DNA of 64,000 bases from Methanobrevibacter sp. (GCF_017431965.1 NZ_JAFRKB010000027.1:30100-94099); one strand, 5' to 3'. Shown: positions 28,581 through 37,739, counted from the stretch's first letter. Numbers and translations: made by a program. Notes: generated by a model from the sequence alone, not told the origin.

Positions 28581-28597
28581 AAAAAATGAAATAAAGA

Positions 28598-28987
28598 TCA
28601 TTCAGAAATTTTGCCTCTAGGTACAAATTTTGAAGATCTTTTTACCTGAATAAACTCTCCAGGCTTTGGACATTTATGGTTTTCAAGAAGAATAATCTTG
28701 TGGTCCAGGTTTTGAGAGAAGTTCTTTTCTTTTCCTTCAATAATTCCCCTGAAGTTTACACCGAATTCCCCTGTATCACCAATATCAACAGTCAATTTTC
28801 CGGAAGAATCCAAATTGTCAAAAAAGTCTTCAAGTTCCATTGTTTCAAATAATGGTGCCTTATAGCTGAAAGCCATAAGACCATTTTGATTTTCCCTTAT
28901 TTGAGTTCTTCTCTGATCAATTTCAATGAATTCCCTTGTTTTAACATTGGTAATTTTAATCTTGTTTGAAAATTCCTGATTTAACAT
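28598..28987 (-). CDS. Unknown protein, divergent paralogue of its upstream neighbour
   Basis: A 129-residue soluble protein, not recognised. Its central part (MAFSYKAPLFETMELEDFF, then LTVDIGDTGEFGVNFRGI) aligns with the neighbour's MGVRFSLSPKQTKELENFF, FNISQTGYRPVYYRGL. The ATG at 28987 follows GTGATAATT and lies 9 bases after the stop of the neighbour, so the two are one operon. The C-terminal end is basic (VKRSSKFVPRGK). No function can be given. Confidence 0.65.
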   Translation of the reverse strand: MLNQEFSNKIKITNVKTREFIEIDQRRTQIRENQNGLMAFSYKAPLFETMELEDFFDNLDSSGKLTVDIGDTGEFGVNFRGIIEGKEKNFSQNLDHKIILLENHKCPKPGEFIQVKRSSKFVPRGKISE

Positions 28988-28996
28988 AATTATCAC

Positions 28997-29407
28997 TTAT
29001 CCGATATGGCAGAATTCACAACACTCACAGCTTGGCTCGAAGTATGAATCATCGGGAACCACAATAGCTTTCTGCATGAACAAAGTTACGTTAAACTTTG
29101 AATCATACTCTGGGCTTACTTCCTTAGTAATTGGAGACAATCCCCTATAATATACCGGCCTGTAGCCTGTTTGTGAAATATTGAAATAGAATTTTTCACC
29201 ATTCTGAAACTTTTTAAAAAAGTTCTCCAGTTCCTTAGTCTGCTTTGGGCTTAAAGAAAATCTGACGCCCATAGTATCGTCTGCTCTCTGTTTGATTCCG
29301 ACACTGCTGATGTCTACAGACAGTATATCATCATTGTCCTTGATAAAAACAACGGAATCTTCCAAATTTACATCATTATCCCGAGCAACATCACTTAAGC
29401 TAGTCAT
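28997..29407 (-). CDS. Unknown protein with Cys-rich C-terminal tail
   Basis: A 136-residue soluble protein. The middle resembles that of its downstream neighbour (TKELENFFKKFQNGEKFYF), suggesting tandem duplication and divergence. Only this copy ends in CECCEFCHIG, which could bind a metal or a cluster. A strong GGAGGT lies 6 bases before the ATG at 29407. Function unknown. Confidence 0.65.
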   Translation of the reverse strand: MTSLSDVARDNDVNLEDSVVFIKDNDDILSVDISSVGIKQRADDTMGVRFSLSPKQTKELENFFKKFQNGEKFYFNISQTGYRPVYYRGLSPITKEVSPEYDSKFNVTLFMQKAIVVPDDSYFEPSCECCEFCHIG

Positions 29408-29508
29408 GATGATACCTCCAAGTATAGCTTAATCAAGTATATTATTTAAAAAAAGTAGTTAATAAATTAGACAGTGATTGAAAAGTAACTTGAAAAATAG
29501 ATTTGAGA

Positions 29509-29530
29509 GAAGATTATTTAAATAATCTTC
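29509..29530. terminator. Palindromic hairpin after the L37e gene
   Basis: A perfect 22-base palindrome (GAAGATTATTT and its complement) lies 15 bases beyond the L37e stop and probably ends the LSm-L37e transcript. There is no long T run, so termination is inferred. Confidence 0.45.
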
Positions 29531-29544
29531 AAAGCATTACCAAC

Positions 29545-29733
29545 CTATACTAGTCTTTGTCTAGTAGTTGGTTTTTTATTTTGCCAACTGTACCTTCTTA
29601 GTTTTTTGGATTTACCGAATCCGCAAGAAGCACAGACTTTTTTACGTATATGATAAGTGTTTCTACCACACCTTCTACATCTGATATGGGTCTTTTTATT
29701 CTTTTTACCCATTGATGGAGTTCCCTTTGACAT
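29545..29733 (-). CDS. rpl37e: Ribosomal protein L37e
   Basis: A 62-residue protein with the family zinc ribbon [20 protein letters not shown] and the basic end [15 protein letters not shown], in the usual length range for archaeal L37e. GGGAGGTG lies before the ATG. It is downstream of the Sm-like gene, an arrangement common in methanogens. Large-subunit protein that binds rRNA. Confidence 0.95.
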   Translation of the reverse strand: MSKGTPSMGKKNKKTHIRCRRCGRNTYHIRKKVCASCGFGKSKKLRRYSWQNKKPTTRQRLV

Positions 29734-29792
29734 CGATACACCTCCCTAGTTATCGCTAAAAATATAATCTCGAAATAAGTATTGAATAATAT

Positions 29793-30328
<536 letters not shown>

Positions 30329-30808
30329 ATGAACTTCGATAAAGACACCTACATCAGATTAATAATATATATTTTGTCCAAATGCTACAATAAGCCACAT
30401 GTAGGAAAGACTGTGCTCTGCAGCATACTGTATTTCATTGATTTCAGTTATTACGAAAAATATGGGACATTGCTTACAAAGGAAACATACATCAAATCCA
30501 AAAAGGGAATCAAGCCCAAACATTTTTCAGAAGTGACTCAGGATCTGATTGACAAAAATAAGCTATTTTTAAGAAAGGAACCCTACTACAGCAGGACAAT
30601 CCACAGATATTATCTAACAATCATTCCACAGGCAAAATTCAGTGAAAAGGAACTTGAAATAATAAACCTAAACATAAACAAATTAATCAACCACAATGCA
30701 AGTTCAATGGCAAAATACATAAGAAACGATGCTCCATTCAGCATTGCAGATTTGGGGGAAAATATAGACTGCAAACACGTTTTTTCAAGAAAAAATAATA
30801 TGAAGTAA
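30329..30808 (+). CDS. Panacea (SocA/DUF4065-like) domain protein
   Basis: A 159-residue protein. Residues 20-75 match the Panacea antitoxin pattern: HVGKTVLCSILYFIDFSYYE followed by TKETYIKSKKGIKPKHFSEV. Known Panacea proteins neutralise many kinds of toxin encoded next to them. Here the neighbours are LSm on one side and a PUA protein on the other and no toxin candidate is evident, so this may be an orphan or serve another role. The later part SEKELEIINLNINKLINHNA fits the family C-terminus. Confidence 0.65.
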   Translation: MNFDKDTYIRLIIYILSKCYNKPHVGKTVLCSILYFIDFSYYEKYGTLLTKETYIKSKKGIKPKHFSEVTQDLIDKNKLFLRKEPYYSRTIHRYYLTIIPQAKFSEKELEIINLNINKLINHNASSMAKYIRNDAPFSIADLGENIDCKHVFSRKNNMK

Positions 30809-30880
30809 ATCCTAAAAATGAATAAATTTATTTATTCATAGTATAAATATATTATTCATTAAAATATATGGGCAAAAAAC

Positions 30881-31363
30881 ATGAGCATAAAAGTTAAAAA
30901 AAGAAATTTCCTAAAAAAGAAGAAAATTAAAGAAATAAAAGCCGAATTGGGAGAATACGGCGATTTACTTCAAAATAAAAAGAATGTAGAAATACTTGAG
31001 GCAGAGCCTAACTCATTCATTTTAGTTGACGGCGAACCTTACATCATAATGATTGAAGACAAGCCATTCCCAACCCTGAAAGCCGCTCTTGCAAATCAAA
31101 TCGACAGCAAAAAAGTAACTGTCGATATGGGAGCCATCAGATTTGTAAGCAATGGTGCAGACATTATGAGTCCTGGAATCGTAGCTGCCGATGAAGGAAT
31201 TGAAGAAGGAGACATCGTTTTAATCATTGACGAAACACATGGAAAACCGTTGGCCATCGGAGTAAGTCTGATAAGCGGCGAAGAGATGGTTGAAAATGAC
31301 TCAGGAAAAGCTGTTGCAACCAAACATTATGTCGGCGATGACATTTGGAACTTTGAGCTATAA
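30881..31363 (+). CDS. PUA-domain RNA-binding protein
   Basis: A 160-residue protein. The first 75 residues are basic at the start (VKKRNFLKKKKIKEIKAELG) and form an N-terminal domain seen in archaeal MCT-1/Tma20-like proteins; residues 80-155 are a PUA domain (KVTVDMGAIRFVSNGADIM, GDIVLIIDETHGKPLAIG). Relatives bind tRNA or ribosomes in translation restart. It precedes arfB by 9 bases, so the two are co-transcribed. Function by family only. Confidence 0.8.
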   Translation: MSIKVKKRNFLKKKKIKEIKAELGEYGDLLQNKKNVEILEAEPNSFILVDGEPYIIMIEDKPFPTLKAALANQIDSKKVTVDMGAIRFVSNGADIMSPGIVAADEGIEEGDIVLIIDETHGKPLAIGVSLISGEEMVENDSGKAVATKHYVGDDIWNFEL

Positions 31364-31372
31364 GGTGATAAC

Positions 31373-32065
31373 ATGGCAGAATTAAGATATCGTGCAGGAA
31401 AAATCAGAGACCCTGGAGTTCACAAAATCGGAATAATAGCACTTGGATCACACATGGAAAACCACGGCCCGGCCCTTCCAATAGATACGGATGCAAAAAT
31501 TGCCGCCCATATCGCATTTCAGTCATCCCTTCAGACAGGAGCCAAATTTTTAGGAATAATCTTTCCAGCCTATGAATTGGATGAAATAGACCACGGAATC
31601 CATGTATCCCTTGATGAACTTAAAAATAATGTTATTGAAACACTTAACTCCGCTAAAAAATATTTGAATATAGAAAAGGTCGTTATTGTAAATGCTCATG
31701 GCGGAAACATCCCATTAATGACTGAATTATGGGATATTGAAGATAAGACAGGTTTATCAATCACATTCAACAACAAGGTAATTTCCTCAGAAGGACCTCA
31801 CGGAGGAAGCGGTGAGCTGTCAATGGCTAAAGTTTTGGGCATCATAAATGAGGATGAAGTTGTAAATCAGGCAAACGTTGATGAATATGAGGAAGTTGGT
31901 CTACATGGATTTAAGAAAGCACGTGAAAATGATCCAAACATTGAAAATGGTGCAATAGACATTGAAGAAAATGGGGTCTATGTAGATGAAGTTTACGGAG
32001 AAAGACTCTTTAACCTAGCTATTAACACAGTAATTTTAGACGTTGAAAAATTATTGGATTTTTAA
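31373..32065 (+). CDS. arfB: FAPy deformylase (creatininase family)
   Basis: A 230-residue protein of the creatininase family with the metal-binding motifs GSHMENHGPALPIDTD, VIVNAHGGN and EGPHGGSGELSMA. In methanogens this family member is ArfB, a metal-dependent enzyme that removes formate from the formylamino-pyrimidine intermediate in riboflavin and F420 synthesis. AAGGTGATAAC lies before the ATG, just after the stop of the PUA gene. Length fits ArfB. Assignment to ArfB rather than another creatininase rests on this being the methanogen-type sequence. Confidence 0.8.
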   Translation: MAELRYRAGKIRDPGVHKIGIIALGSHMENHGPALPIDTDAKIAAHIAFQSSLQTGAKFLGIIFPAYELDEIDHGIHVSLDELKNNVIETLNSAKKYLNIEKVVIVNAHGGNIPLMTELWDIEDKTGLSITFNNKVISSEGPHGGSGELSMAKVLGIINEDEVVNQANVDEYEEVGLHGFKKARENDPNIENGAIDIEENGVYVDEVYGERLFNLAINTVILDVEKLLDF

Positions 32066-32083
32066 AAAAAGAAAGGATAATGA

Positions 32084-32470
32084 TTATCCTACAGTAGTTT
32101 CTACATTAGGGGTAGGACCTTGACCAGAGCCAGAACCTTGCCCACCTCCAGAACTAGAACCCTGTCCGCTTCCGGAACCTGAAGATTGTTGACTGGATCC
32201 GCTGGAATCATCTGTAGTTGTTTCTACATTGCTTGATCCGGAATCGCTAGATGAACTACTATAATAATTAGAATCATCATAACCATAACTATTGCCAGTA
32301 TCCCCACTACCATCAGTAATGGCTGACAGATTATCTAAAATGCTTCCCCCTTCGGTTTCATTTGGGAAAATTGATATCGGTCCGGTCATAGCGCCAAAAA
32401 CGCTAGCTAGACAAAAAGCAATGACTGCTATTACAAATATCACCAATACAGTAGCTGATCTACTTGTCAT
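32084..32470 (-). CDS. Small Ser/Gly-rich membrane-anchored protein
   Basis: About 128 residues: a membrane helix or signal anchor (VLVIFVIAVIAFCLASVFG, about residues 8-28) followed by a short region and a low-complexity tail of Ser, Gly and Gln (SSGSGSGQGSSSGGGQGSG) that is probably in or outside the cell wall. The ATG at 32470 follows AGGTG, and the alternative GTG at 32479 would overlap that site. It faces arfB tail to tail. Not recognised. Confidence 0.65.
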   Translation of the reverse strand: MTSRSATVLVIFVIAVIAFCLASVFGAMTGPISIFPNETEGGSILDNLSAITDGSGDTGNSYGYDDSNYYSSSSSDSGSSNVETTTDDSSGSSQQSSGSGSGQGSSSGGGQGSGSGQGPTPNVETTVG

Positions 32471-32536
32471 TATAAACACCTGCGAAATTAATTAACTATA
32501 ATATATTTGATTAATTATATAAATATATAGGGTACT

Positions 32537-33136
32537 ATGAAAACTATAAAAGAAGCGGTTCAATGTGAAATAAATGTGAAAAAATCCCAGTTTATCTGCT
32601 CTTTATTTCCAACTAAAACCAAAAAGGAATCAAAGGAAATCATTCAAAAGCTAAATGAACAGTACAGCGATGCCACACACAACTGTACAGCCTATATCGT
32701 AAGTGATGGGGAAGGATTTGATGATGATGGCGAGCCGGGGGGAACTGCGGGAAAGCCTATGATTAATGTTTTAAGGAAAAATGAACTTCACAATGTAACT
32801 GCAATAGTCACAAGATACTTCGGCGGAATCAAATTGGGTGCCGGAGGACTTGTAAGGGCTTACTCCAAATCAGTGCTTGAAGCCATCGGCGAAGCTGAAA
32901 TCGTTGAAATTGAAGAATATGACGTTTATAAAATCACTTTTGAATATTCAGACATCAAAACTGCCGACAGTGAAGTTAGAAACAATCAGCTAATCACCAT
33001 CGATAAGGATTACAGCGATAAGGTAAGCTATGATATCGTATCCCGAGACAATAGGGACATTGAAAAAATATTTGAAAAATATTCCGGCAAAATCCGTGTC
33101 GAATATAAAAACAAACAGTTTTTGGAAAAAATTTAA
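32537..33136 (+). CDS. IMPACT/YigZ family protein
   Basis: A 199-residue protein with the family signature DDDGEPGGTAGKPM and VTRYFGGIKLGAGGLVRAYS in residues 1-125 and a C-terminal ferredoxin-like domain. The family binds nucleic acid or ribosomes and in eukaryotes modulates Gcn2; the archaeal role is not established. It is divergent from the small membrane protein at 32084-32470. Confidence 0.85.
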   Translation: MKTIKEAVQCEINVKKSQFICSLFPTKTKKESKEIIQKLNEQYSDATHNCTAYIVSDGEGFDDDGEPGGTAGKPMINVLRKNELHNVTAIVTRYFGGIKLGAGGLVRAYSKSVLEAIGEAEIVEIEEYDVYKITFEYSDIKTADSEVRNNQLITIDKDYSDKVSYDIVSRDNRDIEKIFEKYSGKIRVEYKNKQFLEKI

Positions 33137-33155
33137 AAAAAAGAAGTGAAGAACC

Positions 33156-33266
33156 TTATTGTTCTTCAAAGTTTTCACGACCTACACCGCACATTGGGCA
33201 GGTAAAGTCGTCCGGTAATTCATCTGCTTCATGAACGTATCCACATACTTTGCAAACAAAAGCCAT
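33156..33266 (-). CDS. Small rubredoxin-type protein 1
   Basis: A 36-residue rubredoxin: CKVCGYVHEADELPDDFTC then CPMCGVG, two CxxCG metal-binding pairs that hold one iron. AAGGAGG precedes the ATG at 33266. It is shorter than classic rubredoxin (about 52) as it lacks the central YD segment. It is third of three adjacent minus-strand rubredoxins, which carry single electrons, for example to oxygen-detoxifying enzymes. Confidence 0.85.
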   Translation of the reverse strand: MAFVCKVCGYVHEADELPDDFTCPMCGVGRENFEEQ

Positions 33267-33278
33267 ATTATTTCCTCC

Positions 33279-33398
33279 TTATTCTACTTTTTCAAACATG
33301 TCAGCGGTAGCGCCGCACATAGGACATTTGTAGTCTTCTGGGAGTTCTTCAAATTCTTCAGTTACAAAACCGCAAATTTTACATTTAAATTTTGCCAT
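33279..33398 (-). CDS. Small rubredoxin-type protein 2
   Basis: A 39-residue rubredoxin with CKICGFVTEEFEELPEDYKC and CPMCGATADM. The ATG at 33398 has GGAGATTGTTATC upstream. Twelve bases separate its stop from the next rubredoxin's start, so the genes form one transcript. Like rubredoxin 1 it is a short form. Confidence 0.85.
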   Translation of the reverse strand: MAKFKCKICGFVTEEFEELPEDYKCPMCGATADMFEKVE

Positions 33399-33474
33399 GA
33401 TAACAATCTCCTAAAATTTTCATTAAATTATGCAATTTAATTAATATTACTTTATAACTTATGAGTATATAAAA

Positions 33475-33636
33475 CTATTCAACTTTTTCCATCATGCTTT
33501 TAGGCATGCGGCATTTAGGGCATTTGAAGGAATTCGGCAAATCCTCAAATCTGGTTCCGTCAGGAATGTTTAAACCCTCTTCAATGTTATCTTCATCAAA
33601 AACATATCCGCAAATTTTACATTTATATATTGCCAT
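33475..33636 (-). CDS. Rubredoxin 3 (full length)
   Basis: A 53-residue rubredoxin with CKICGYVFDEDNIEEGLNIP, DGTRFEDLPNSFKC and CPKCRMPKSM. The full length and the GTRFEDLP segment match classic rubredoxins, but the second pair reads CPKCR rather than CPxCG. AAGGAGATTATATT precedes the ATG at 33636. It is first of the three tandem copies. Confidence 0.85.
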   Translation of the reverse strand: MAIYKCKICGYVFDEDNIEEGLNIPDGTRFEDLPNSFKCPKCRMPKSMMEKVE

Positions 33637-33698
33637 AATATAATCTCCTTAATCTTATATTGTAATATCAAAATATATAATGTTTTGGTATTTACGAA

Positions 33699-34535
33699 CT
33701 AAAATCTGTTTGGAACTTTCAAGTGATCCGGAAGCGGCTTGATGCGGGCTGGAGTTCCAATGGCCAAGTAGAATGGCGGAACGGAATGTATTACAATAGC
33801 TCCCGCAGCGACAATGGAACCTTCCCCAATTTCAACATTTGACAGGAAAGTTGTATTACCACCAATGGATGCGCCACGCCTGATTCTAGGTCCCTGAAGT
33901 TCATAGTTAATCCTTACAGGATATTTATCATTGGTAAAACAAGCGCAAGGTCCGATAAATACATTATCTTCAATTACTGAATTGGTCGGAATATATACAT
34001 TAGACTGAATGCTGACGTCATTTCCAATAATCACATCCCCTTCAATGACAGTATTTGTTCCAATCAAAACGTTATCTCCGATATTGGTGTTTTCACGAAT
34101 GACAACGTTGTGTCCTGTCCTGAAATTATCTCCAATGACAACATCATTGTAAATGATTGAATTTGACCTGATAGTGTGGTTTCTGCCAACTACAGGCGGC
34201 TTTGAATTTGGAGAATACTCAACACCAAACTGAATGTTTTGATCAGGTGGGAATTCCAATTCAGGTTTTGATAAGTCAGGTTTTACGGATTCTCTTTCAA
34301 TAACTGGTCTTTCATAAACTATTTCAGCCGGCTCTTCTCTTTGAGGAGTCATTACCATATTGTCTTGTTGATAAACTCCTCTAGGAGGCTGGCTGTATAA
34401 CCTATCAGTTTTAGGCATCTGGACTGCCTGAGGCTGTCTTTCTTGAGAATAATAATGATTCTCAATGACTTGTTCATAAGGGTTTTCTCTACTTTTTGAA
34501 CGTTTATCCCCCAATGTTTGTGAAAATCTGACCAT
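33699..34535 (-). CDS. Left-handed beta-helix (hexapeptide) acyltransferase
   Basis: A 278-residue protein. Residues 1-100 are polar and probably disordered (rich in Gln, Pro and Arg). Residues about 110-278 are hexapeptide repeats of the form [20 protein letters not shown], with [20 protein letters not shown] and the C-terminal [10 protein letters not shown] typical of acetyl- or acyltransferases that modify nucleotide sugars. The polar N-terminus is unusual for the family. Substrate not known; a surface-glycan role is plausible. Confidence 0.8.
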   Translation of the reverse strand: MVRFSQTLGDKRSKSRENPYEQVIENHYYSQERQPQAVQMPKTDRLYSQPPRGVYQQDNMVMTPQREEPAEIVYERPVIERESVKPDLSKPELEFPPDQNIQFGVEYSPNSKPPVVGRNHTIRSNSIIYNDVVIGDNFRTGHNVVIRENTNIGDNVLIGTNTVIEGDVIIGNDVSIQSNVYIPTNSVIEDNVFIGPCACFTNDKYPVRINYELQGPRIRRGASIGGNTTFLSNVEIGEGSIVAAGAIVIHSVPPFYLAIGTPARIKPLPDHLKVPNRF

Positions 34536-34671
34536 ATTATCAAACCTATATTATTGAATTTTATTTGTTAATGAATTAATTTATGTATTTTATAAGTATA
34601 TATACTAAATGGTTTAATAATAGTAATTTTTTCAAAAACAATATTGATGAAAAAATAAAAATTCTTAAAAT

Positions 34672-34698
34672 TTATAAAAAAAGAGATTAAATATCTCT
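34672..34698 (-). terminator. Terminator of the zinc-ribbon membrane protein gene
   Basis: AGAGAT and ATCTCT pair around a 5-base loop at 34682-34698, overlapping the stop codon region, followed on the minus strand by a T run. Confidence 0.5.
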
Positions 34699-35310
34699 CA
34701 AAAAATATCCAAAATAGATACCTGCATAGGATGCAAGTGGAATCAATAAAATAAACAATATTATCTTAAAAATAAAACTTAAATCCGCAGATGGAGTAAC
34801 ACTCGAAGTTGCTGACTGATAGGGATTAGGATATGCAGAACTAGATCCAGAAGAAAAGATTGAGCCTAATACTGAAATTAACCCCCATAAAAATGTGAAT
34901 ATCAATCCTATGATGGATAACAGAGCTGCATATATTCCCGCGATATATGCTAAAAAGTTCGGAAAAACATAAGATTTATCCTTACATGCGCAATATCCCA
35001 CAAACATTGATGCAAAAAATACTGAAAATACGATTGTTAACAGCAAGTATGTTATAAAATCAATTGACCCATTGGATATGAATGATGACCAGAATATTGA
35101 TCCAACAAATAAGAAAACTCCAAAGATTATAAACGAAAAAATCAAAACAAAAATGTTTACCTTTTCAGACAAGTTATCAAAAAATCCATGGGAATTCTTT
35201 AATACATTATTAGGCACTTTATTTATCAAGTCATAACCGCATTCAGTACAGAATTCATTTTCATAAGTAATCTCATTTCCGCAATTTGGACAATGTTTCT
35301 TAATAGGCAT
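34687..35310 (-). CDS. Zinc-ribbon membrane protein
   Basis: A 207-residue protein. An N-terminal zinc ribbon (CPNCGNEITYENEFCTECGY, residues 8-27) is followed by four membrane helices (about 50-75, 85-105, 115-145 and 180-203) with a Ser/Pro-rich loop between the last two. Such proteins are common in Methanobrevibacter and have no defined function. Confidence 0.75.
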   Translation of the reverse strand: MPIKKHCPNCGNEITYENEFCTECGYDLINKVPNNVLKNSHGFFDNLSEKVNIFVLIFSFIIFGVFLFVGSIFWSSFISNGSIDFITYLLLTIVFSVFFASMFVGYCACKDKSYVFPNFLAYIAGIYAALLSIIGLIFTFLWGLISVLGSIFSSGSSSAYPNPYQSATSSVTPSADLSFIFKIILFILLIPLASYAGIYFGYFLRDI

Positions 35311-35595
35311 TATAAACCTCCATCATTATTAATTTATTGATAACCTATTAAAAAAGTTTGTTTAAAAAGTGTATAATTATTAAAAATAAACTAAATTTTG
35401 CAGAACTCCTATTTTTGTTAAATAACTGAACTATTTCCGTATTTTCTTAAAAATCAATACGCATTAATAGATTATGCTAAAATTTATTTTAGAAATGTTT
35501 TTTGAATGAATCACTCATGTAAGTGCTTACTTTCGCAAATATTTAAATAATCAGTAGGTAAATAGTAATTTAACGAATAATTTGGAGGCAATATA
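35311..35595. other. Divergent intergenic region
   Basis: About 285 AT-rich bases between the minus-strand zinc-ribbon gene and the plus-strand adhesin-like gene. It holds TTTGGAGGC (35581-35589), the ribosome binding site of the latter. AATATTTAAATAA (around 35540-35552) is TATA-like. No other gene was seen. Confidence 0.45.
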
Positions 35596-36630
35596 ATTAA
35601 ATTAAAAGCAATTCTATTCATATCATTGATTTTCATTGCAATTAGTTTATCCTGTGTGAGTGCTGCTGATGTAGACGATGCACATAATAATGTGGATATG
35701 TTAAGTGAAAAATCAAATATGAGCGTAAATGACAATGTTGGTACTTTTACAGAATTAAAAGGTAAAATCAACAATGGTGTAAACGAATTTAAATTAGACA
35801 AGGATTATAAATTTAATTCTACAAAAGATAATGGAAAAGAATTTGAGGAATGGGGTATTAAAGTAACCCGCAATAATTATGTAATCGACGGACAAGGACA
35901 CATTATTGACGGTTCAGGCAAGGCAGGCTTATTATATTTGCTTGGAGAAAATATCACTGTAAAAAATATTAATTTCATTAATGGAAATGCAAGATATTCC
36001 GTAGTTTCATGTTATGGGGATTATGAAATATTTGATGGGTGTAATTTCACCAATAATACTGCACTGCTTGATTCCGGAGCATTATCCATCGATGGTGGAA
36101 TTGTTTCTAATTGTAATTTCGACCATAATAGGGGTGATGCCGGTGCAGTTAATTCAGCATGGGATGATATAATCATAGTAAATTGTACCTTTACGAACAA
36201 TGTTGGAAATACTGGTGCACTTGATTTGTGCTGTAATGCAATAGTTGATAATTGTACTTTTTACAATAACGTTGCTAGTGAAAATGAAGGTGGCGCAATT
36301 AATTCCAATCACCAATTAACCATTAAAAATTCTAAATTTTATCAGAATTCTGCAAAAAAAGGTGCTGCAATTTATTGTAATCGCATAACAAATATCAGCA
36401 ATTGTCAATTTGTCAATAATTCCGCATCTTCTTCTGGAACCGTATATGTGTATAATCAAATTTTAAATATTGAAAATTCAACTTTCATGAACAATACTGC
36501 AGAAGATGGAACAAATGATGTTGCATTAAATGGTGAAAATGCAGCATTAAATGTTGACGATTCTTCTTTAATTAATTTAGAAAAAATAAGAGTTTCAAAT
36601 CAAAGTATGATTTCAACTCACAGTAGCTAA
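35596..36630 (+). CDS. Short adhesin-like beta-helix protein, apparent ATT start
   Basis: About 344 residues. A signal peptide KLKAILFISLIFIAISLSC is followed by a TFTELKGKINNG lead-in, GQGHIIDGSG and about seven beta-helix turns such as NCTFTNNVGNTGALD. The frame opens with ATT at 35596, 7 bases after GGAGG (35584-35588), and there is no ATG, GTG or TTG between there and the in-frame TAA at 35578; a TTG start at 35626 would cut the signal peptide in half. Unlike the large adhesins it has no Ig-like or C-terminal module. Coding-like sequence continues in another frame beyond the stop (about 36626-36710), so a frameshifted longer gene is possible. Confidence 0.7.
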   Translation: MKLKAILFISLIFIAISLSCVSAADVDDAHNNVDMLSEKSNMSVNDNVGTFTELKGKINNGVNEFKLDKDYKFNSTKDNGKEFEEWGIKVTRNNYVIDGQGHIIDGSGKAGLLYLLGENITVKNINFINGNARYSVVSCYGDYEIFDGCNFTNNTALLDSGALSIDGGIVSNCNFDHNRGDAGAVNSAWDDIIIVNCTFTNNVGNTGALDLCCNAIVDNCTFYNNVASENEGGAINSNHQLTIKNSKFYQNSAKKGAAIYCNRITNISNCQFVNNSASSSGTVYVYNQILNIENSTFMNNTAEDGTNDVALNGENAALNVDDSSLINLEKIRVSNQSMISTHSS

Positions 36631-36672
36631 ATGATGCTGTTGGAAGTTTTGTAGCATTATTGAATGCAATTG

Positions 36673-36697
36673 ATGGGGATTTTGAATCAATCCCCAT
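36673..36697 (+). terminator. Hairpin after the short adhesin gene
   Basis: ATGGGGATT (36673-36681) and AATCCCCAT (36689-36697) pair perfectly around a 7-base loop. It lies 43 bases after the stop. No T run follows, so termination is only likely. Confidence 0.4.
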
Positions 36698-36843
36698 AAA
36701 TTTAATGTAATTGTTAATGTGAAATTTCTATGTAAATTTAAATTCTAATTATCAGATGAGTTTATGAACTCTAATTAAAAATATAAATAAAAATGGATTT
36801 TTTAAAAATTTTTTCAAAAATCAAATAGGATTTATACAAATCC

Positions 36844-36877
36844 AAAAAAAAGAAAAAATGGAATTTAAATTCCATTT
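36844..36877 (-). terminator. Terminator of the DUF1002 gene
   Basis: A perfect palindrome AAATGGAATTT and its complement at 36856-36877, overlapping the stop codon, followed on the minus strand by a T-rich run. Confidence 0.6.
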
Positions 36878-37722
36878 ACAAAAGATTTAATCCAATCAAA
36901 GATTGAATCAATTGAAAAACCGCTGGTATCAGTATCGTTTAAAAATCCTGAAACTTGGTTTTTGTAGTAGTTTACATCTCCTTGTACGTTTTGCACTTGT
37001 TCTATACTGTCTGCCAAGTTTTCAATATCGTTATTAGTTATGTTAATATTGTTGTTTTGTACATAATTGTTGATAATGTTTACAATGGTTGTATGATCTG
37101 TAACATTATCTTTTGCAACTTCCTCTTTTACTTCATTTACTAATTTTGATAAGTCATCAGCGCTTACACCTGAATTGTTTACAATTTCTGCTTGGGTGTA
37201 GATTTCATCATTTGCCGCTTCTTTTACACTTTCCGGAATTTCAACATCAGTTACTACTTCATAAGAGTTCATTATTCCTGCAAGAGCGGATTCACCGGTA
37301 GCTGGTACTGGACTTGTAACATAAACATGACCACTGGTAATTCCTGCTGATTTTAAAGCTGAAATGTACATGTCACCTGTAATTGTGGTGATTTTTGATT
37401 TGTCCACACTTACTTGTAGTTTGGCATTGTCGTTTAAATCAACCAATGCAGAGGAAAATATTTGATCTGAACCGTAATATTTTCCAGTTATTGAACTTGA
37501 AACTTTATTTACTTGATCGGCTGTGATAATTTTTGAATCAACATTGTTAATGTCAATATTTGCTTGACTTTTAAAGAAATTATCAACAACGGACTTATAA
37601 TTGGAATTTGCATGTGTAGTTTCACCATAAGTTATTACAACGTTTGAATCGGTTGAAAATCCAATTGGAATCAACATACCGACTACAATTAAAGCCATTA
37701 TAGCTATAGCAATTTTACGCAT
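36865..37722 (-). CDS. DUF1002 secreted protein
   Basis: A 285-residue protein with an N-terminal signal or anchor (KIAIAIMALIVVGMLIPIGF) and the body of the DUF1002/YpuA family: VVITYGETTHANSNYKSVVD, ISSALVDLND-like region and KSAGITSGHVYVTSPVPATG, followed by a polar, Asn-rich C-terminal part with predicted helices. The ATG at 37722 has GAGGTG upstream; the GTG at 37731 lies inside that site. The family is known from firmicutes and methanogens, with no established role. Confidence 0.8.
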   Translation of the reverse strand: MRKIAIAIMALIVVGMLIPIGFSTDSNVVITYGETTHANSNYKSVVDNFFKSQANIDINNVDSKIITADQVNKVSSSITGKYYGSDQIFSSALVDLNDNAKLQVSVDKSKITTITGDMYISALKSAGITSGHVYVTSPVPATGESALAGIMNSYEVVTDVEIPESVKEAANDEIYTQAEIVNNSGVSADDLSKLVNEVKEEVAKDNVTDHTTIVNIINNYVQNNNINITNNDIENLADSIEQVQNVQGDVNYYKNQVSGFLNDTDTSGFSIDSIFDWIKSFVNGI

Positions 37723-37739
37723 ATTTTTCACCTCTTTTA

